A DNA stretch of 64,000 nt from Leucaena leucocephala (lineage: Eukaryota; Streptophyta; Magnoliopsida; Fabales; Fabaceae), in assembly GCA_037074615.1 (NCBI GenBank), contig CM073535.1:7789001-7853000 (forward strand), read 5' to 3'. The position numbers and the translations under genes are program-made. Shown here one piece after another: positions 12,975 through 26,219 of this stretch. Each line of letters begins with the position of its first letter. The stretch's first letter is position 1. Under the pieces are notes generated by a model that searched no databases, was not told the DNA's origin, and was given only the letters and a program-made list of their open reading frames with translations.

Positions 12975-13200
12975 GCAAAAATAAATAAATAAAAATAAAA
13001 TAGTAATTAGATAGTTTATAAATTATTTTACTATTTTAAAAATTAGTCTCAGTAACTTATCTAAAATATTAGTTTTAAACTATAATTTGATCTAAAAAAT
13101 CTTTTAAATAAATATAACTATTTATTTTAAAATTTTCTCAAATTAAAGTTTAAATTAAAAATTCTTTTAAAATATTAGTTTAAACTCTTTTTAAATATAT
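12975..13200 (-). mobile_element. CT-rich MITE family, partial copy
   Basis: Only one half is present: AAAATAGTAATTAGATAGTTT, TTACTATTTTAAAAATTAG and the A/T tract ending in CAAATTAAAGTTTAAATTA. These match the half next to the TGTTTGG end in copies at 14700, 43266 and 49690 (reverse). The CT core and other end are missing. Confidence 0.45.
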
Positions 13201-14154
13201 ATATAGAAACAAGGGAATAATTTTTAATTAATTTATTTTTTGTCAGTAATTTCTAATTTATTTATGTATTTATAATATAAAATTATCAAAATATCCTTCC
13301 TAGAAAAACCCACTCTCTTCCTTGGATCATCCACCAACTAGCACCAAATCCATCGCTTTCCCCAAAAACATCCACTAGCCACCGCCAAATCCATTTATAA
13401 AAGAAAAGCCAATTACAAAAGAAAGAAAAGGAGGTGAGATGGTGGCGATAAAAGGAGATAATGAAGTTTAGTCGATAGAAGTTTGTGAAGACGAGGAAAA
13501 TAGGAATAAATTAGACTCCATGGAAGATATGACTTCCATGATCCAGGGTGTCGCAGTGGATTCAATCTATTTTGATGAATTATTAAACACTAAACAGGTA
13601 AATTTTTTAAATTTCATTTGATTAACCGATTTGAATAAAAGTTATATTCATATTTAATAATATTTAACAATATTTTAAATAAAATTATTGATAAAAAAAT
13701 ATCTCATTTGATTCTTTACCTCTCATTCATCATTCTAAATAGAAAATATTAATAAAAGTTAAATCTAACAAAATGTATTAATTTTTTATAATCTAACGAA
13801 TTAAAATTTAGATATTTTATATTTAATATCTTATAATATTTTAAATAATATTATCTTTATTAAGGATACATAAACTTAAAAAAATCACAAAGAAATGTGA
13901 TTGGGCTTTTTAATTGTCAAACGCATTTGTTCTCAAGGAGTTAAAAAATAATGATGAAACCAACTTGGTTAATTAATTATCACAATATTTATTGTCTAAT
14001 CTAGCTTCCTACGAAATGATAATTAAAAGAAAATAAATCTTTTGATCTCGTTGTGAATTTGACATGTTCATGTTGAGTTTAAACAATATTTCTTGGAAAG
14101 AAAAATAGACTGTAGCATTTATTTGCTCATTAGTTCTTAAAGATGAAGGATAAG
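13201..14154. other. Intergenic DNA, no gene seen
   Basis: AT-rich. The short segment 13430-13600 has a higher G content, but no frame or motif was recognised in it. Confidence 0.5.

Positions 14155-14193
<39 letters not shown>
14155..14193. repeat. (TA)n microsatellite
   Basis: An uninterrupted TA dinucleotide run of about 38 bp. Confidence 0.95.
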
Positions 14194-14197
<4 letters not shown>

Positions 14198-14699
14198 TTT
14201 AACAACATAAATAGAGTAATATTTGTAACGTTTGAGGAGTTCTACAAGAAGTTAAAATTAGAGTTAAACGTAATAAAATAAGAAAATAACGTTTTAATCA
14301 CTAATAAAAATTTATATGGGTAAAGTTAAAGAAACTCTTTATAAATAAAAAAAAATAAAGTTGTTATACTTGATCTTTTGAAGTGTATAGGTGAAAATGG
14401 CTAGAGAAAAAAAAAATACTTTAGCTTTTATTTACAAGAACAAGAAAGATATTTATAATTGTGTAAGGTACAAAATGAGAAAACTTATAAAATCATACCT
14501 TGAAATTGTAGAAAAGAATGATTGAGCACAAAGTGAGATTGGTGGATTCATGCAGGGAAGGTATATAAGATTAAAGTGATTAGTGATTAACAGATTTACT
14601 CATTGGTTTTCATTAATAACAAAAAAAAGCTTACCATTTTATACCAATATACGAAAGAAAAATGAAGAAGTTGACTTGGTGTTATATATAGTACATATT

Positions 14700-15165
14700 T
14701 GATCACCCGTTAAATCTAAATTTTAAATTTAAATTTAGTTTAAAATCTGAATTTTAAGAAATTTTAAAATAAATAACTATATTTGTTCAAACGGGCTTTT
14801 AGATTAAACTATAGTTTAAAACTAAAATTTTAAATAAATTGGTTGGAGTAACTTATAGAACAATAAAAGAGTTTAATAACTAACTAATTACTATATTATC
14901 TTTACTTTTTCTTACACTGATATCTCATACTTTTTCTTACACCCTCTCTCATTTCTTTTTTTACACCCTCTCTCCTCATTTAATACTCATACCCTTTTTC
15001 ATAATTTATCAATAATAAAAGTACTTCTGAAAATAACTAGTCAAATACTCATTTATTCAAAATTATTTTTTTCATAAATTCTTCTCCAAAAATATTTTTC
15101 TATAAACTGCCCAAAAATCCTTTTTTTTATAAGTCTGTTTTTAAAATTCTATCAAAATGGGTCCA
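14700..15165 (+). mobile_element. CT-rich MITE family copy
   Basis: Shares with the 43266 copy AAACTATAGTTTAAAA, AAGAGTTTAATAACTA, ACTTTTTCTTACAC, a CTCTCTC core, TTTAATACTCATACC, TAATTTATCAATAATAAAA and CAAATACTCATTTATTCAAA. The outer borders are approximate; no target-site duplication is clear. Confidence 0.55.
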
Positions 15166-16150
15166 TACAATATAAATTAGATAGTTCAAATGAAGAAATA
15201 AAAGATATTAAAATTATTTATGATAGGATATTATCTAATAATTTAATTTTTTTTATTAATATACTATAAAATTAATAATATTATATAGTATGAATATTAA
15301 GTTTTGAAGGAAAATAAAAGTATAAAATTAAGATAATAGAGGTAAAAATACTATCATATATTATTTACAATATATGTATACGGTAAATAGTTAATGTGGC
15401 CTGGTGATGTCTACAGAAAAAAATTATGAAAAATACTTGAAGTAATTTAAATATATATAAAAAATGTTTATTATTTTAATAAAAATTTAGTTATTAATAG
15501 GATGGAGTATAAATAAAATTAGTCGTCGTTGGAATCGTTATTGTGCATCATACGTGTAAAGTGTAAACGCAAATCAAGATTCAAAGTCGGCATGGATCAA
15601 ATGCACCCGATCTCATCTGCAACTTTATTCCTTCTTAAGGCGGTTGAAACCTGAACTCCAGATCCACCTTACACGACTCGAATCACGGTCATAGTTCCAC
15701 TCACGACTTGACACGTCATTACATGTGGTGCAAATGTAACATTAAAGGAAAACCGACCTTGTAATTTTGTTAAGATTGTGAAAGTTAAATAAAATTATGT
15801 TAAAAATAAATTTTAAAAATTTATTTGATATAATATAAATTAATTGATATATATTTTTTTATAATTAAAAATATATTAGAATTATCTACAAATTTTATAA
15901 CTTAAATCAAAATAATTTAAATTATTTCATTTCTATTTTTTATCTAATTTTTTAATTTTTTAAATAGAATAAAAAATTTAAAATATTAAAAATAGTAATA
16001 GAAATAATTTTTATTAGATTAAAAAAATTATTTATTATATTTTCACTTTTTCACCTCATGTGCTAAGTCTGGCTCACATGACCTTGTCCAGTAGCCTCCA
16101 TCACACGGAACTGGTAAAGAACGAAGTCACGAACAATTAGAAGGCCGTTC
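15166..16150. other. AT-rich intergenic DNA upstream of the PNRC-type gene
   Basis: No gene seen. From about 15520 to 15760 the base composition is more balanced and may belong to the upstream control region, but no specific element was identified there. Confidence 0.4.
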
Positions 16151-16158
16151 AGGCCCCT

Positions 16159-16183
16159 CACGTGATCCATTTGGCTATAAATA
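16159..16183 (+). promoter_or_regulatory. G-box and TATA box of the PNRC-type gene
   Basis: A CACGTG G-box at 16159-16164 is followed by TATAAATA at 16176-16183. The first in-frame ATG after the TATA box is at 16282, about 100 bp downstream, a normal leader length. G-boxes are bound by bZIP and bHLH factors in light and abscisic-acid responses; which applies here is not shown. Confidence 0.7.
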
Positions 16184-16281
16184 TCGATGAAGTTCAACCA
16201 TCTTCTCACACCATTTTAGAACATTTCCTATTTGTGAGATTCTGCTATTTTTTCGTTTTCCTCGTCATCTCTTCATTGGAA

Positions 16282-16872
16282 ATGGCTACAGCGATACTTC
16301 GCTCTCAAGATTGTCTTCGAGGTCGGTTGGGCCACGAAGCCTTAGCCCTCAAGGCATCGCCTGTCAGATCGCGAAGAAAACCTAACCCTAATCATATTCC
16401 AAGCCCTAACTCTCACGCCTGCCAGAGTCGCCGGAGGAAGAGAAGCCCGGTGGCCGTTTATGCTAATCATAACGATCGAGATCGGAGTCGTTATGGCGGT
16501 CGATGCACGGTGGCAAGAGGTCAGGCCAAGAAACTTGTTATGGGTCAGGTCAAGATCCTTAAGCGAGGGGAAAGGTTGAGTTCGGAGAACAACCACAACT
16601 CTCAAGTGGTTGCTGTTCACTCAAACAACCGGAAAATGTCCAAGAGCGACGAAGGTTTTGATTTGGTTTTGGGATCGACTGATCGGTTGGGTCCGGACCC
16701 GGAAATGGTGCAGAAGCAGATTAGGATTTCGGATTTGAAGGATGGAATCTATGCCGGATCCGCTTTTGTTGCGTCACCGCCTCCGAGTTCATTGCCGGTA
16801 CCTGGATTTCTAGGAAAGAACGGTGCAGCCACCAGCGATCTGAGGCGGTTGCTAAGGCTCGATTTGGTATGA
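16282..16872 (+). CDS. Small basic protein with C-terminal PNRC-type motif
   Basis: A single-exon frame of 196 residues. An in-frame ATG at 16162 is rejected because it lies upstream of the TATA box at 16176; the chosen start reads MATAILRSQDCLRGRLGHEA, a type of N-terminus I recall from plant homologues. The middle is rich in Arg, Lys, Ser and Asn. Near the end, YAGSAFVASPPPSSLPVPGF is followed by SDLRRLLRLDLV (residues 185-196). The AGxxFxxPPxPSxLPxP pattern is that of the PNRC motif (Pfam PF15365); in animals PNRC2 links the decapping factor DCP1A to UPF1. A role in mRNA decay or transcription here is inference from that motif only. Confidence 0.75.
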   Translation: MATAILRSQDCLRGRLGHEALALKASPVRSRRKPNPNHIPSPNSHACQSRRRKRSPVAVYANHNDRDRSRYGGRCTVARGQAKKLVMGQVKILKRGERLSSENNHNSQVVAVHSNNRKMSKSDEGFDLVLGSTDRLGPDPEMVQKQIRISDLKDGIYAGSAFVASPPPSSLPVPGFLGKNGAATSDLRRLLRLDLV

Positions 16873-18768
16873 TAAGGAGCCGTACGGCGTTGGACCTCTA
16901 AGTGGATTGATAGCGTTGATGGAGAATAAAGTTTCTAGTGGTGATTGATGAATGTATGACAGATGTTAGGAATTCGGTTCTTCCTTCCTACGTAGATGGT
17001 CGTTCGCATAATCTCAACGAGCTTCCTTTATTTTTTCAAGAGGTTGGCTGTTGGATGCGAGCAAATCAAGTATTATTCGAAGCTATGCTAAGAAATGCTC
17101 ATAGTGACGAGAATTCGATAATTAGTTCCTTAAAGGGGGCGTACTCTATCAGTTAGATAGTATTAGTGCACCTGTTAAAGAGCGGAAGGTTCGACTGTCG
17201 AGGCTAAGGATCTCTTGTAAATTCATTTAGTCTTAATAAGTACAATATGGTGGATTTAGGCTGTGTCTGTAGGATGCGTGCGTATGCTGGCCTTTTAGAT
17301 CTTGTGGAAGGAGGCTTATTAAGTGTTGGTTCGTTTCTTTCAGGTGTTTGTTTCGTCCTTTTGTCTATTTCTTCTCGATGTAATTCTGAATCTTGATACA
17401 ATAAGATCCGTTTAGGTAGCTTACTTTCTGAGTGGGTTAATCCCCTTATTTTATCACATTCACGACACCTTCATTTTCTTTTATACGGAATTTATTATTT
17501 TCTTCTTAAAGATTGATTTCCATAATGCTGGAACATAATATGGGTTTCTATCACATCTTCAATTCGGTTTGCTTAGGAGTAAACTTGCTTCTCAATGAGG
17601 ATACTAAATTCATGGATTTAATGGGAATACTTTGGTTTTAAAAATGATGGATTTGACACTTTGTCCGCTCTGATTGATTGATGACTTTGTTGAGGCGGAT
17701 CTTGCGATGATAAACATGATGATTATTGGCAATTCTCTTCTCTCCTGCGTGCAAAATCATTCCTGGATGATGTTAGAATGCCAGTGTGGATACAGTACGA
17801 TAGCATTTCATAGCCAATTTGGGATCCGATCATGCGTTCTTTGAACTTGCCTTTTTGATTGTTTCAGTGTGTGAACTGCCCAAGAACGCATTTTCTCACT
17901 ATTCTTTTGACTTGATAGGTCCGGCAGATTGTGGCTGGTTTAAATTTATTTTTGACTACCATGATCATTCTAATATGACTAATTGTAGGTGTTGTTGAGT
18001 ACTAGTTTAATCGCGTATGAGTTTTAAATCATCGAGGATTGTAGTTCGATGTCATTCTATACCAAGTGTCTGGAGTGAACTAGGCATTCCAATCGATTTA
18101 AATTGTATGACTTAGCTATGTAATTGCTACTGGAGATATCAGTTGAATTGATCTAGTTTGCAAGTCGCTTTTCTTCCCACTTTGCATGGCTAGAGCACAT
18201 ACAGCGTTTGTTTTGAGCTTTGCAGAATCCGTTCTCTGTTTCATTGTGCCGAGTTGCTGCTTTGCATTAAAGAGGGGCTATGAACTTGACAGGCGGTGGT
18301 CAGGTGGTGAGTGACAGAGAGGGTCCTCTCTTCTGACTTCTTAAGTAGGATGCTTTGTTCTCTTGAATCTATATTTCCTTGAGTTTAAGATGCACAATCC
18401 AGGGAAAGGAAACTCAATATTTTCGTGGAACGATATTTATCTATTCTATTTACTCGCAGACATTAGAATTTTTTCCATGGTGGTATTTACCTAATTTGCC
18501 TTGTAAATGTTTAGTTTATATCATAAAAGAAATGGGTAAAAGCATTGATGAATCTTTTTTATTTTTGCGGACTCTTGGAAGTCTCTAAAACGGGAAAATT
18601 CTTAAGATACATATACATTATATGGCTATATGTATACACCTTATTGTACCTTAGTCACTGTATGTAAAAGCATGGCAATTTTTCATGAGTTGCATCAGCT
18701 TAGTCATTGTATGTAAAAGCATGATGATTTGTAGACCTTGGTCTAGGATGACTGAAACTGTATATAAC
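16873..18768 (+). other. 3' region of the PNRC-type gene and intergenic DNA
   Basis: The bases directly after the stop probably form a 3' UTR; a T-rich stretch with TACAATAAG near 17397 could serve as a polyadenylation signal. Short frames at 16938-17156 and 18379-18588 have no family features. The rest, up to the stop of the sugar transporter, shows no gene. The two genes converge here. Confidence 0.45.
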
Positions 18769-21474
18769 CTACACATCAGTTGCAACAGCCTCTGGGAATT
18801 GAGGAGGCACTATCCTTTTCCAGAACCAGTGCTTCCTCCATAAAAATACCATCTCTTCAATGGGAACTCCTTTGGTTTCAGGTAGAAAAAGGAAGACTAC
18901 AATGGTCATGATGGTGATCCAGCCCGCAAAGAAGAGAAAAAATCCATACCTGAGAGAACAGAGAAGGGATAAGAAAGCTTGGGCAATTATGAATGTGAAC
19001 AGAAGATTTACTGCAACTGTGATGCTCTGTCCTGCCGATCGGATCTCCAATGGGAATATCTCACTTGGCACGGTCCACCCTAGTGGACCCCATGACCATC
19101 CGAAAGCTACAACAAACAGGCAAATCACAACCACAACTACTATTGAGTAACTCTTAGACAGTTCCTGGTTTTCTCCGAACTTCAACCCCAATATTACTGC
19201 TACTATAACCTGTTCATATTTGAAAAAAAAACAGAGACTGTACTCAATTGCTTTATAGATTATATAGTTAATTGTCTCTCTATTTGAGTAGCAGTTTGAA
19301 ATAACTGTCTAGAAAGTGGAACTATTCATTTGCTAGAGTTCGTTGTTTCATACTAAAGACTTATCTTGTTTGATTTGAATGTTTGACGTGCTTGGCAAAG
19401 CTCAATAAATGTGATTTAAGTGTTTGACAATGTTGTTTATCATTGATGTTTGAGAACATCCTTTTGCCTTGAGAGGATTCATTGATCCGTGCCCTGTCAA
19501 AATATAGGCAGGTGTTCTTTTTTATTTTAAATCAGTCACACAAAGATAACTCTTAAATTACATGTTATATGTTACCTGGCATATGATCATTTGTATTCCA
19601 CCACTGATGAGCAGAGCCCTGCGTCCCAATCTGTCAACTGTTGCAATAGAAATAAACGTTGAGGAAGCAAGAACTCCTCCTGTCAAAGCTGACGAATATA
19701 GAGCAGCATTCCTTCCAAATCCCATAGTCTGGAACAGTACAGGAGCATAAAACAGAATTGAATTTATGCCAGTAAGGATCTGAAATGTTGGCATGAGAAT
19801 TGACATGACCAACTCTGGTCTGTTCCTCCTTTCCAGCATGTTCTGAAAGGGATGCTCTATTGAGTTTGCGAACTCGCTTGCTTCGATGATGTCCTGGAAC
19901 TCTGCATCGACATCTTTTGTTCCTCTGATCTTTTCAAGTAGCTTTCTTCCCTTTTCTTTTAATCCTCTTTCAATTAAGCTGTTTGGTGTATCAGGAAGGA
20001 AAATTCCTCCCACTGTCATTAGAATAGCTGGTATAGCAGCTAGACCTAAAGAGAGCCTCCACCCCCATGGGTGAAGCTTCTGGGTTCCATAGTTAACCAT
20101 GTTCGCTGTGAAGATTCCGAAAGTGGTCGCCACTTGAAACATCATGTTCAGGCCACCTCGCAGGTGAGTTGGTGCCATCTCTGACAAGTATAGAGGAATT
20201 GCCTTCAAAATAACCACGAGGTGGAGCTCATGTTATCTTTCAAGTTCAACGTAAGGTGCTTATATTGTCACTGGATCGTCTTGTTTATATCAAAACATGC
20301 TTTTCTGGACCCATTTACTGTTTCATCTTTCAACACATCAGAACCTTAATTTTCATGAGAAGTTTATAAACTCACATCAACATTCACAAAATTATCGTTC
20401 ATATTTTCACCCTTAAAAGAGATTTGTAAAAGGTTTCATGCAGAGTTTAGTCGATTTCAAGGCAGTATCATATCTAACGTGAGTGTGTAGACATGATTTT
20501 ATTTTTATAGTATAGATGATTACCTGATTTCCAAATCCAATGCCAACACCGAGCATGATTCTACCTAGAAGAAGCATGGCCAGATTAACAGCTGCTGCAT
20601 TGAGAATTGATCCAATAAGAAAGCTGATTCCACCACCAATTATACTTGCCCTTCGCCCATACTTCCTTGTTACAGGAGACGCCAATAGAGATGCAACCAA
20701 ACCAGCAAGGTAAAGAGAAGATGTGAACAGTGCAAGCTTTTGATTGTCGTACTTGCAGTAATTGTTTTCATGTGCGTGCTCTTTACTTCTATACACTGAC
20801 GGGAAGAATTCTTGTAGAAACTCGTCCATGGAAGTCACACCACCTGTTAGCAATTAAACAAGAATCAGAGAAATTTCAATATAGAAGGAGTGGCTCTCCC
20901 TTCTTCAACCAACATCCAAGTACGAAGTAATCTTCAAACTTTTAGTTAAATTCTGTTGCTTTGTTTTTCTTTGATGCTAATTCAAAAGTTTATATGACGT
21001 TAATTGGGGATTGCATCATTTGGAATCAAGTAGTGATGAGGAAAAAGGTTCCAGAAATGCATCAAACATGATGTCCACATGAATACAGCACAGGACAGAG
21101 AAAGTTAGGTATTTCAGAATCTGCATCCTCTATTGCATCTTAATGTTTTTAATTCACACCAACTAAGAACTGGGTTCCTCCCTACCCATTCTTCTGTCAG
21201 ATATTAAGCGTTATACAATTATCTTCTGGATCTACAGTAGCAATTTTCTGTTCAACATTTCTCTTTCCCAGCTTGTAATCACAGAATAAATTAAAACCGG
21301 ATATTATGAGTGGAATATGGAGAAAGAACCTGAAATCCCAATATCATAGCCGAAGAGAGATCCTCCAATGGCAGCAACAATGCAGCTGATGACGACATAA
21401 GCTGTAACTCTCCCCTTGTATTGCGCTGCTCTCTCCTTCGCCACAGTACCTGGTGCAAATGCCCCTCCTGCCAT
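18769..21474 (-). CDS. STP7: Sugar transport protein 7-like hexose/H+ symporter
   Basis: Exons 21474-21330, 20843-20524, 20202-19576 and 19209-18769 join in phase with GT-AG introns to 510 residues ending in TAG, the normal STP length. It is a major facilitator protein of the plasma membrane with 12 expected helices. Visible motifs: FGYDIGISGGV (Asp44), YGRR (110-113), GRIMLGVGIGFGNQ (Arg143), PDTPNSL (225-231), QILTGINSILFYAP (from 296), DRLGRR (345-350), VPSEIFPLEIRS (from 411) and LPETKG (473-478). Asp44 and Arg143 match the proton-coupling pair known in STP10. Cys78 and Cys448 match the lid-domain disulfide of that protein. The N-terminus MAGGAFAPGTVAKERA and the QILTGIN variant point to STP7. 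It should import monosaccharides with protons; the sugar preference cannot be read. No break is seen. Confidence 0.9.
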
Positions 21475-24400
21475 TTGTGCCTCAAAAAAGCTCAGACGAC
21501 TCTTCTTCAGACTTCAAGAGATTATCCCTATACTGCTTCCAATTTATCCACGTTCGGAGAAAGATAAAGTTGGAGAAAAGGGGAAGCCTTGTGCGAAAAC
21601 CTCCAATTCTGGACCGAAAATCAGGATTTCAATGCTTGGTTCGGTTTTTAATACAAAGGAACTGTACAATTTAATGACTCAGTCTTCGCTGGCTTCTCTA
21701 TCTTCTCATATTTTAATCTTCTTTTAAGGGTTTCAAGGGACTCATGAAGAGTTTGGAAAATTGATAGTGGCCCTCATGCAGGGGTGTTCCCAATTTTATG
21801 GCGTTGTATTGGATCGGGAAAGTCCTCTGAATGACGCAAGATTTTAAAAGGGGTCAAGATATTACAGAATATTCAAGAATTTAGCATATGGTGGAAATTA
21901 GAATGAATGCAGTGCATGTGCAGGCGGGCGGGTACACCGGAAACTCATTTGGGGAAGTATATGGTTAATGTTTTTTTTTTTTATTTTAGGTTCATGATTT
22001 GTTTAAGAGGTTAATGACGACAGCTATCAATCATTCATTCGTAACTTGCCACGTGTATTCTCTTTAATATGTTGAATCAGATGTTTTGGATCTTATCCTG
22101 TTTGTTGTACATTTCACTATTTCATTGCCTTTGTTAGTGGCAAAACTAGATAAGCCTCTCTTTGCATTTTTATGGAAATGAATCGTATTGATAATATTTA
22201 ATCATTTACCAATAATATGACTTGTTATAAATTGATTAATAATTAATTAATAAATAAATAATATGACTTGTTACAAAGTTGGGTTGGTTTCTGTTCAAGT
22301 TTCCCAATTTTGCGAGTGTCTGTTTGTTGTGGGGGAAGGACAGGGAGAGAAAAGCTGTGCGCTATATTTTTTTTCTTTTCCTTTTTCTTTTTCTTGTTTG
22401 CTATTATAAATAATAAATATTTAAACGGAAAAAAAGAATTATTTTGCAGTAGTACGTGTGAAAATACCACCCCTTTTATGAATAATTGGTGACTTTGAGT
22501 GCCAACTGCCATGTGTAATGTGTTTTCTTTTTCAGATATTAATTATTTAATTCAGATTTTGTCGATCTCGCCCAATTTGTCCGTACGTGGCTGGTGGAAT
22601 ATGTTACTTTCTTCAGCCGGCAAAATTTGGTTTGCCCCACTACTTCGACCTTAATGGGTCTATGAGCATTAGGATCTCAATTCATGAATTATTCAATTAA
22701 TTGTCATATTGTTATTTCATATTTTATATTAATATTTATTTTGATATAAGATAATATCAAACCCGTATGAGGTCTAATTAAAAGTAGTTTTTATATTTGA
22801 ATTTTCAATTTTATTCCAGAAAAAAATCAATTCTTCAATCTTACCAAGCTCCCATTTATCAATATTCTTTTATATACATATGTATTTTTTTACTCCAGGG
22901 CTACCTTGTTTAAAGTATTATTGAGTATTAAATATTAGAATTTTTTTAATGAGAATTTAAATTTTAGTTCGTCATATTATAATTAATTAGTCCATTCCAT
23001 TAAATCTTACCCACATTGTCAATGTTATGATATGCTCTTTCGATCTTTCATATAAGAGTTAGTTAATTTTTAAAAATATTAAAAAATAATATTAAAAAAA
23101 TTAACTAATTATGATTAAATTCAATTTCTTCAAGATGATTATATATTCTATAATATACTCAAATTAGTCAACTAATTTTTATATTAGTTATTATTAAATA
23201 ATTTATTTAGTTTCTTAATAATATTAAAAAATTAATTAATTTTTATATTAATTATTGTGGAGTAATTTTTTTTATCTTATAAGACTATAAATATGTAAAT
23301 AGAGAAAAAAAATTGAGTTCGTGCAATAATATAATACAGTATCACAGTTTTATTTTAATGTTTGTTTTTTGAGATGTTAAGGAGTTTTTATAACTGATAT
23401 AAGGACTCGAAATTGTCAAGGAAATATTTAATGTCATTTCTTAAAATAATTTTTATTATTTCCTGAAGGTAAGGGAAACTATCAGAAGTTTAAACGGTGT
23501 CGCTTTCAATAGTGTGATGACAACACAGGACTTTAGAATTTTGGCAGTTCAAAAATTGAGAGCTTATTAGAGATTGAATCTCAAACGGTTGGACTCGGGC
23601 AATTATGCATAGAGGAAGTGCCGTTTCAACCAAAACTACAGCTTACGGAGATATTAATGCAATAACGTTAGGAGATTATTGCTTAATTAGGTATTGGTGT
23701 TTTTAAGCAAACCTAAATTTGATTTGACATATTTAAATATCATTTTTGTTTATTTTTTTTCATTTTTTACTTTCATCAAATATATTATTATTAAACAAAA
23801 AAAGGAACTGAGCTGAAAAATTGAGATGTTTAGTTAATTTTCAGTTTCAGTTTGATTTTATTCACCCCTTAATAACAATGGTTGGATGGAATAAAATATT
23901 CAATATTTTTAAATAAAATTATGATTTTAAACTTTGCAAATAAAATAAATTATATTAAGAGTTATATTTATTTAAGTTCTATAATGATCAAATCTAATTT
24001 AGTAATATAAAAAATAATAAAATATCTAATCATTTTTATTTAGGAAAAAAAACAAGGGTTGGTGATATTTCATTTTGACCAATTTATTTTGGGGGTTTAT
24101 TTTCCATCTACAAAAACTAAATAATTAAAATTTAAATATTTCTTCCATGAAGCACAATGAAAATACAAAAAAAAAAACGATCAATTAAGATAAAATTATT
24201 AACTATTTAAATTTTAAATTATTTTAATTAATAAATTACCAAAGCAAAGACTAAAGTATTACATTTCAACAAAATAAATATGTCGGGCAAATGACTGATT
24301 GGAGCCAATCGTGGGGGTCAGTGAGTGGCACACATTTTTATGAAGATGCCCTTGTCAAGTCAAAAATGTTTCAAGTAAATAGATACAACAATTGTAAAGT

Positions 24401-24836
24401 TGTATACTTTATTTCTTTTCACCTTTATCAACGTCATTGGAGGGCTTTTTGAATTGAATTTTTTTTTATACTTCAAATTGTGTAAAAAAATTGAATTTAT
24501 CTATTGTTTAAGAGTAAGATAAAATATCTTTTCTTATTAAGTGATATCAATATCAAATAGGGTGAGTTGTCTATTTTCTTCAAGCGTAAATCTATATACC
24601 TAAAAATTGGGATATCTTTCCAAATACTACGATTAAATTTATAATAAAATAATACTCTTTAAAGATCAAACACGTTACAAATAATCATATGTAAGCTTGA
24701 GCAAAGTGCCCACAACTCGATGAACCCGCCTGACCCCAGCATCATCGTGCCCGTACTAAGCTCACTCAAAATAGTCTTGTAATGGCAGGTATGTATATTT
24801 TTTTAATTAATTAAATATAATATTTCATTCAGATAG
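21475..24836. other. Upstream region of the STP7-like gene and AT-rich intergenic DNA
   Basis: The first 250 bp left of 21730 are balanced in composition and likely hold the STP7-like promoter and leader; no TATA box is convincing. From 22100 on the DNA is very AT-rich with no coding frame; the frames at 22243-22512 are low-complexity. TTATTCACCCCTTAA near 23862 resembles a hAT terminus without a visible partner. Confidence 0.45.
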
Positions 24837-25964
24837 GTTAATTAGGAGGCTTCGTTTCCATTTTATTCTGTCTTCACTTTCAAGTTTTCTCATTCTCACT
24901 CTCACAATGAAAGTGCAGCAGACAACAGTAAATGTGAACAGTCCCCGAGTTGGCATCTTGGCAAGTTCACTTGAAGGCTTGAAGGACGAGAGTCAAAGAG
25001 AGAGAGACGGGTGAGACTGCATTCTTTTGTTCTTCAAGTCTTGTCGACTTCACGTCTTCCCTTTCGCCTCATCGCTTGCAGAATCTCATAATCTCATAAT
25101 GGTGACAAGTCTATTGGTTCTAATCTTCCCCTTCCCCTTCACTTCTGTTCCTCTAATCTTTTAGTGTGGGTTAGATAAGCTTGACTTTTAATCTTGCTTC
25201 TATTAGTTTGCTGCTATGTTTTTAACCTAATCGCCATATTTTGCTACCATTTATTTGAACCTAATCTCCATTTCTAAGTAAGTAGATGAATTTGAACCTA
25301 CTTTAAACATAGTATTATCATAAATCATCTCTGTGTTAATATAGAGAAAACTTTTCCAAACAAACTGACAGAAACAAAACAAGTTCAATTAGTAACTTGG
25401 AGGAAACTTTGATGCTTGCTTTCTCATTTTACAAGGATAACAATTTGAATGGGTATTGTTTCTATTTTGAAGATCCCTTCTATTTTTTTTTATTCCTAAT
25501 AATGCGAGGTAGGTGAAGATCCTCAGGTGCACGAGGAAAATGAGTAATGCGAGGCAGCTAATTAAATGTTGTATACTTCCTCCATTTTAAGATATTTACA
25601 CGCATATAGGTTTCAATTGAAGGTCTTACTGTGTGATGGTTTTGGGATTCATAATGTTTGTTAGTTTTTTTTTCTAATCTTGTATGTATATTTTGCTCTT
25701 TTCTTTCAATTATGGAATTTGTTGTCTATTTATGGAGATTTGTTGTATAAATTTCTTAAAAGTTTGATCAAAATTTTCTTAAGTTTTCATTAAAGCCTTT
25801 CAAAATTATTCATATTTTGTGAAAATTCACAAGTTAATGAAGTTTGCTTATTCACATAATGATCAAAGGTCTATGAAAAGTGTCTGCAAGTGAAAACTTT
25901 TATGAAGATGAAACAAAATTTACTTCAATTCTGTAATCCATGGAAACAAAGTTTTAAAATCTTG
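24837..25964 (+). other. Possible 5' region of the hAT element
   Basis: A more balanced stretch at 24840-25150 (CT-rich leader-like sequence) precedes the transposase remnant. The preceding 24700-24780 has CCCGCCTGACCCC-type sequence like hAT subterminal regions. The left terminus was not found. Confidence 0.3.
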
Positions 25965-26215
25965 ACCTTCTGTATTGTTTTTGTCTGTTTTAACAAGATT
26001 AGGAAGATATCTTTATGTATTGCTTCTGTCTATTTTAATTTTACTTTCTATATTGCTTCTATCGGTTGTAACAAGATTAGGAAGATATCTTTCTATATTG
26101 CTTTTGTCTATTTTAATTTGAACTTCTGTATTGCTTCTGTCTATTTTAACAAGATTAGGAAGATATCTTTATGTATTGCTTCTGTCTGTTTTAATTTGAA
26201 TTAGTTTGTATTGCT
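25965..26215 (+). repeat. 78-bp tandem repeat, about three copies
   Basis: AACAAGATTAGGAAGATATC recurs at 25992, 26070 and 26148, exactly 78 bp apart, with TATTGCTTCTGTCTATTTTA-type segments between. Because 78 is divisible by three, the open frame 25890-26204 shows a 26-residue repeat, but it lies upstream of the BED domain and is probably not coding. Confidence 0.85.
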
Positions 26216-26219
26216 TCTT

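Noticed and set aside
16162..16281. Longer N-terminus of the PNRC-type protein
   Set aside because: The upstream ATG lies before the TATA box at 16176, so it would not be in the transcript.
25890..26204. Protein with 26-residue repeats
   Set aside because: The frame follows from a 78-bp tandem repeat and lies upstream of the hAT coding blocks, with no start context or family match.
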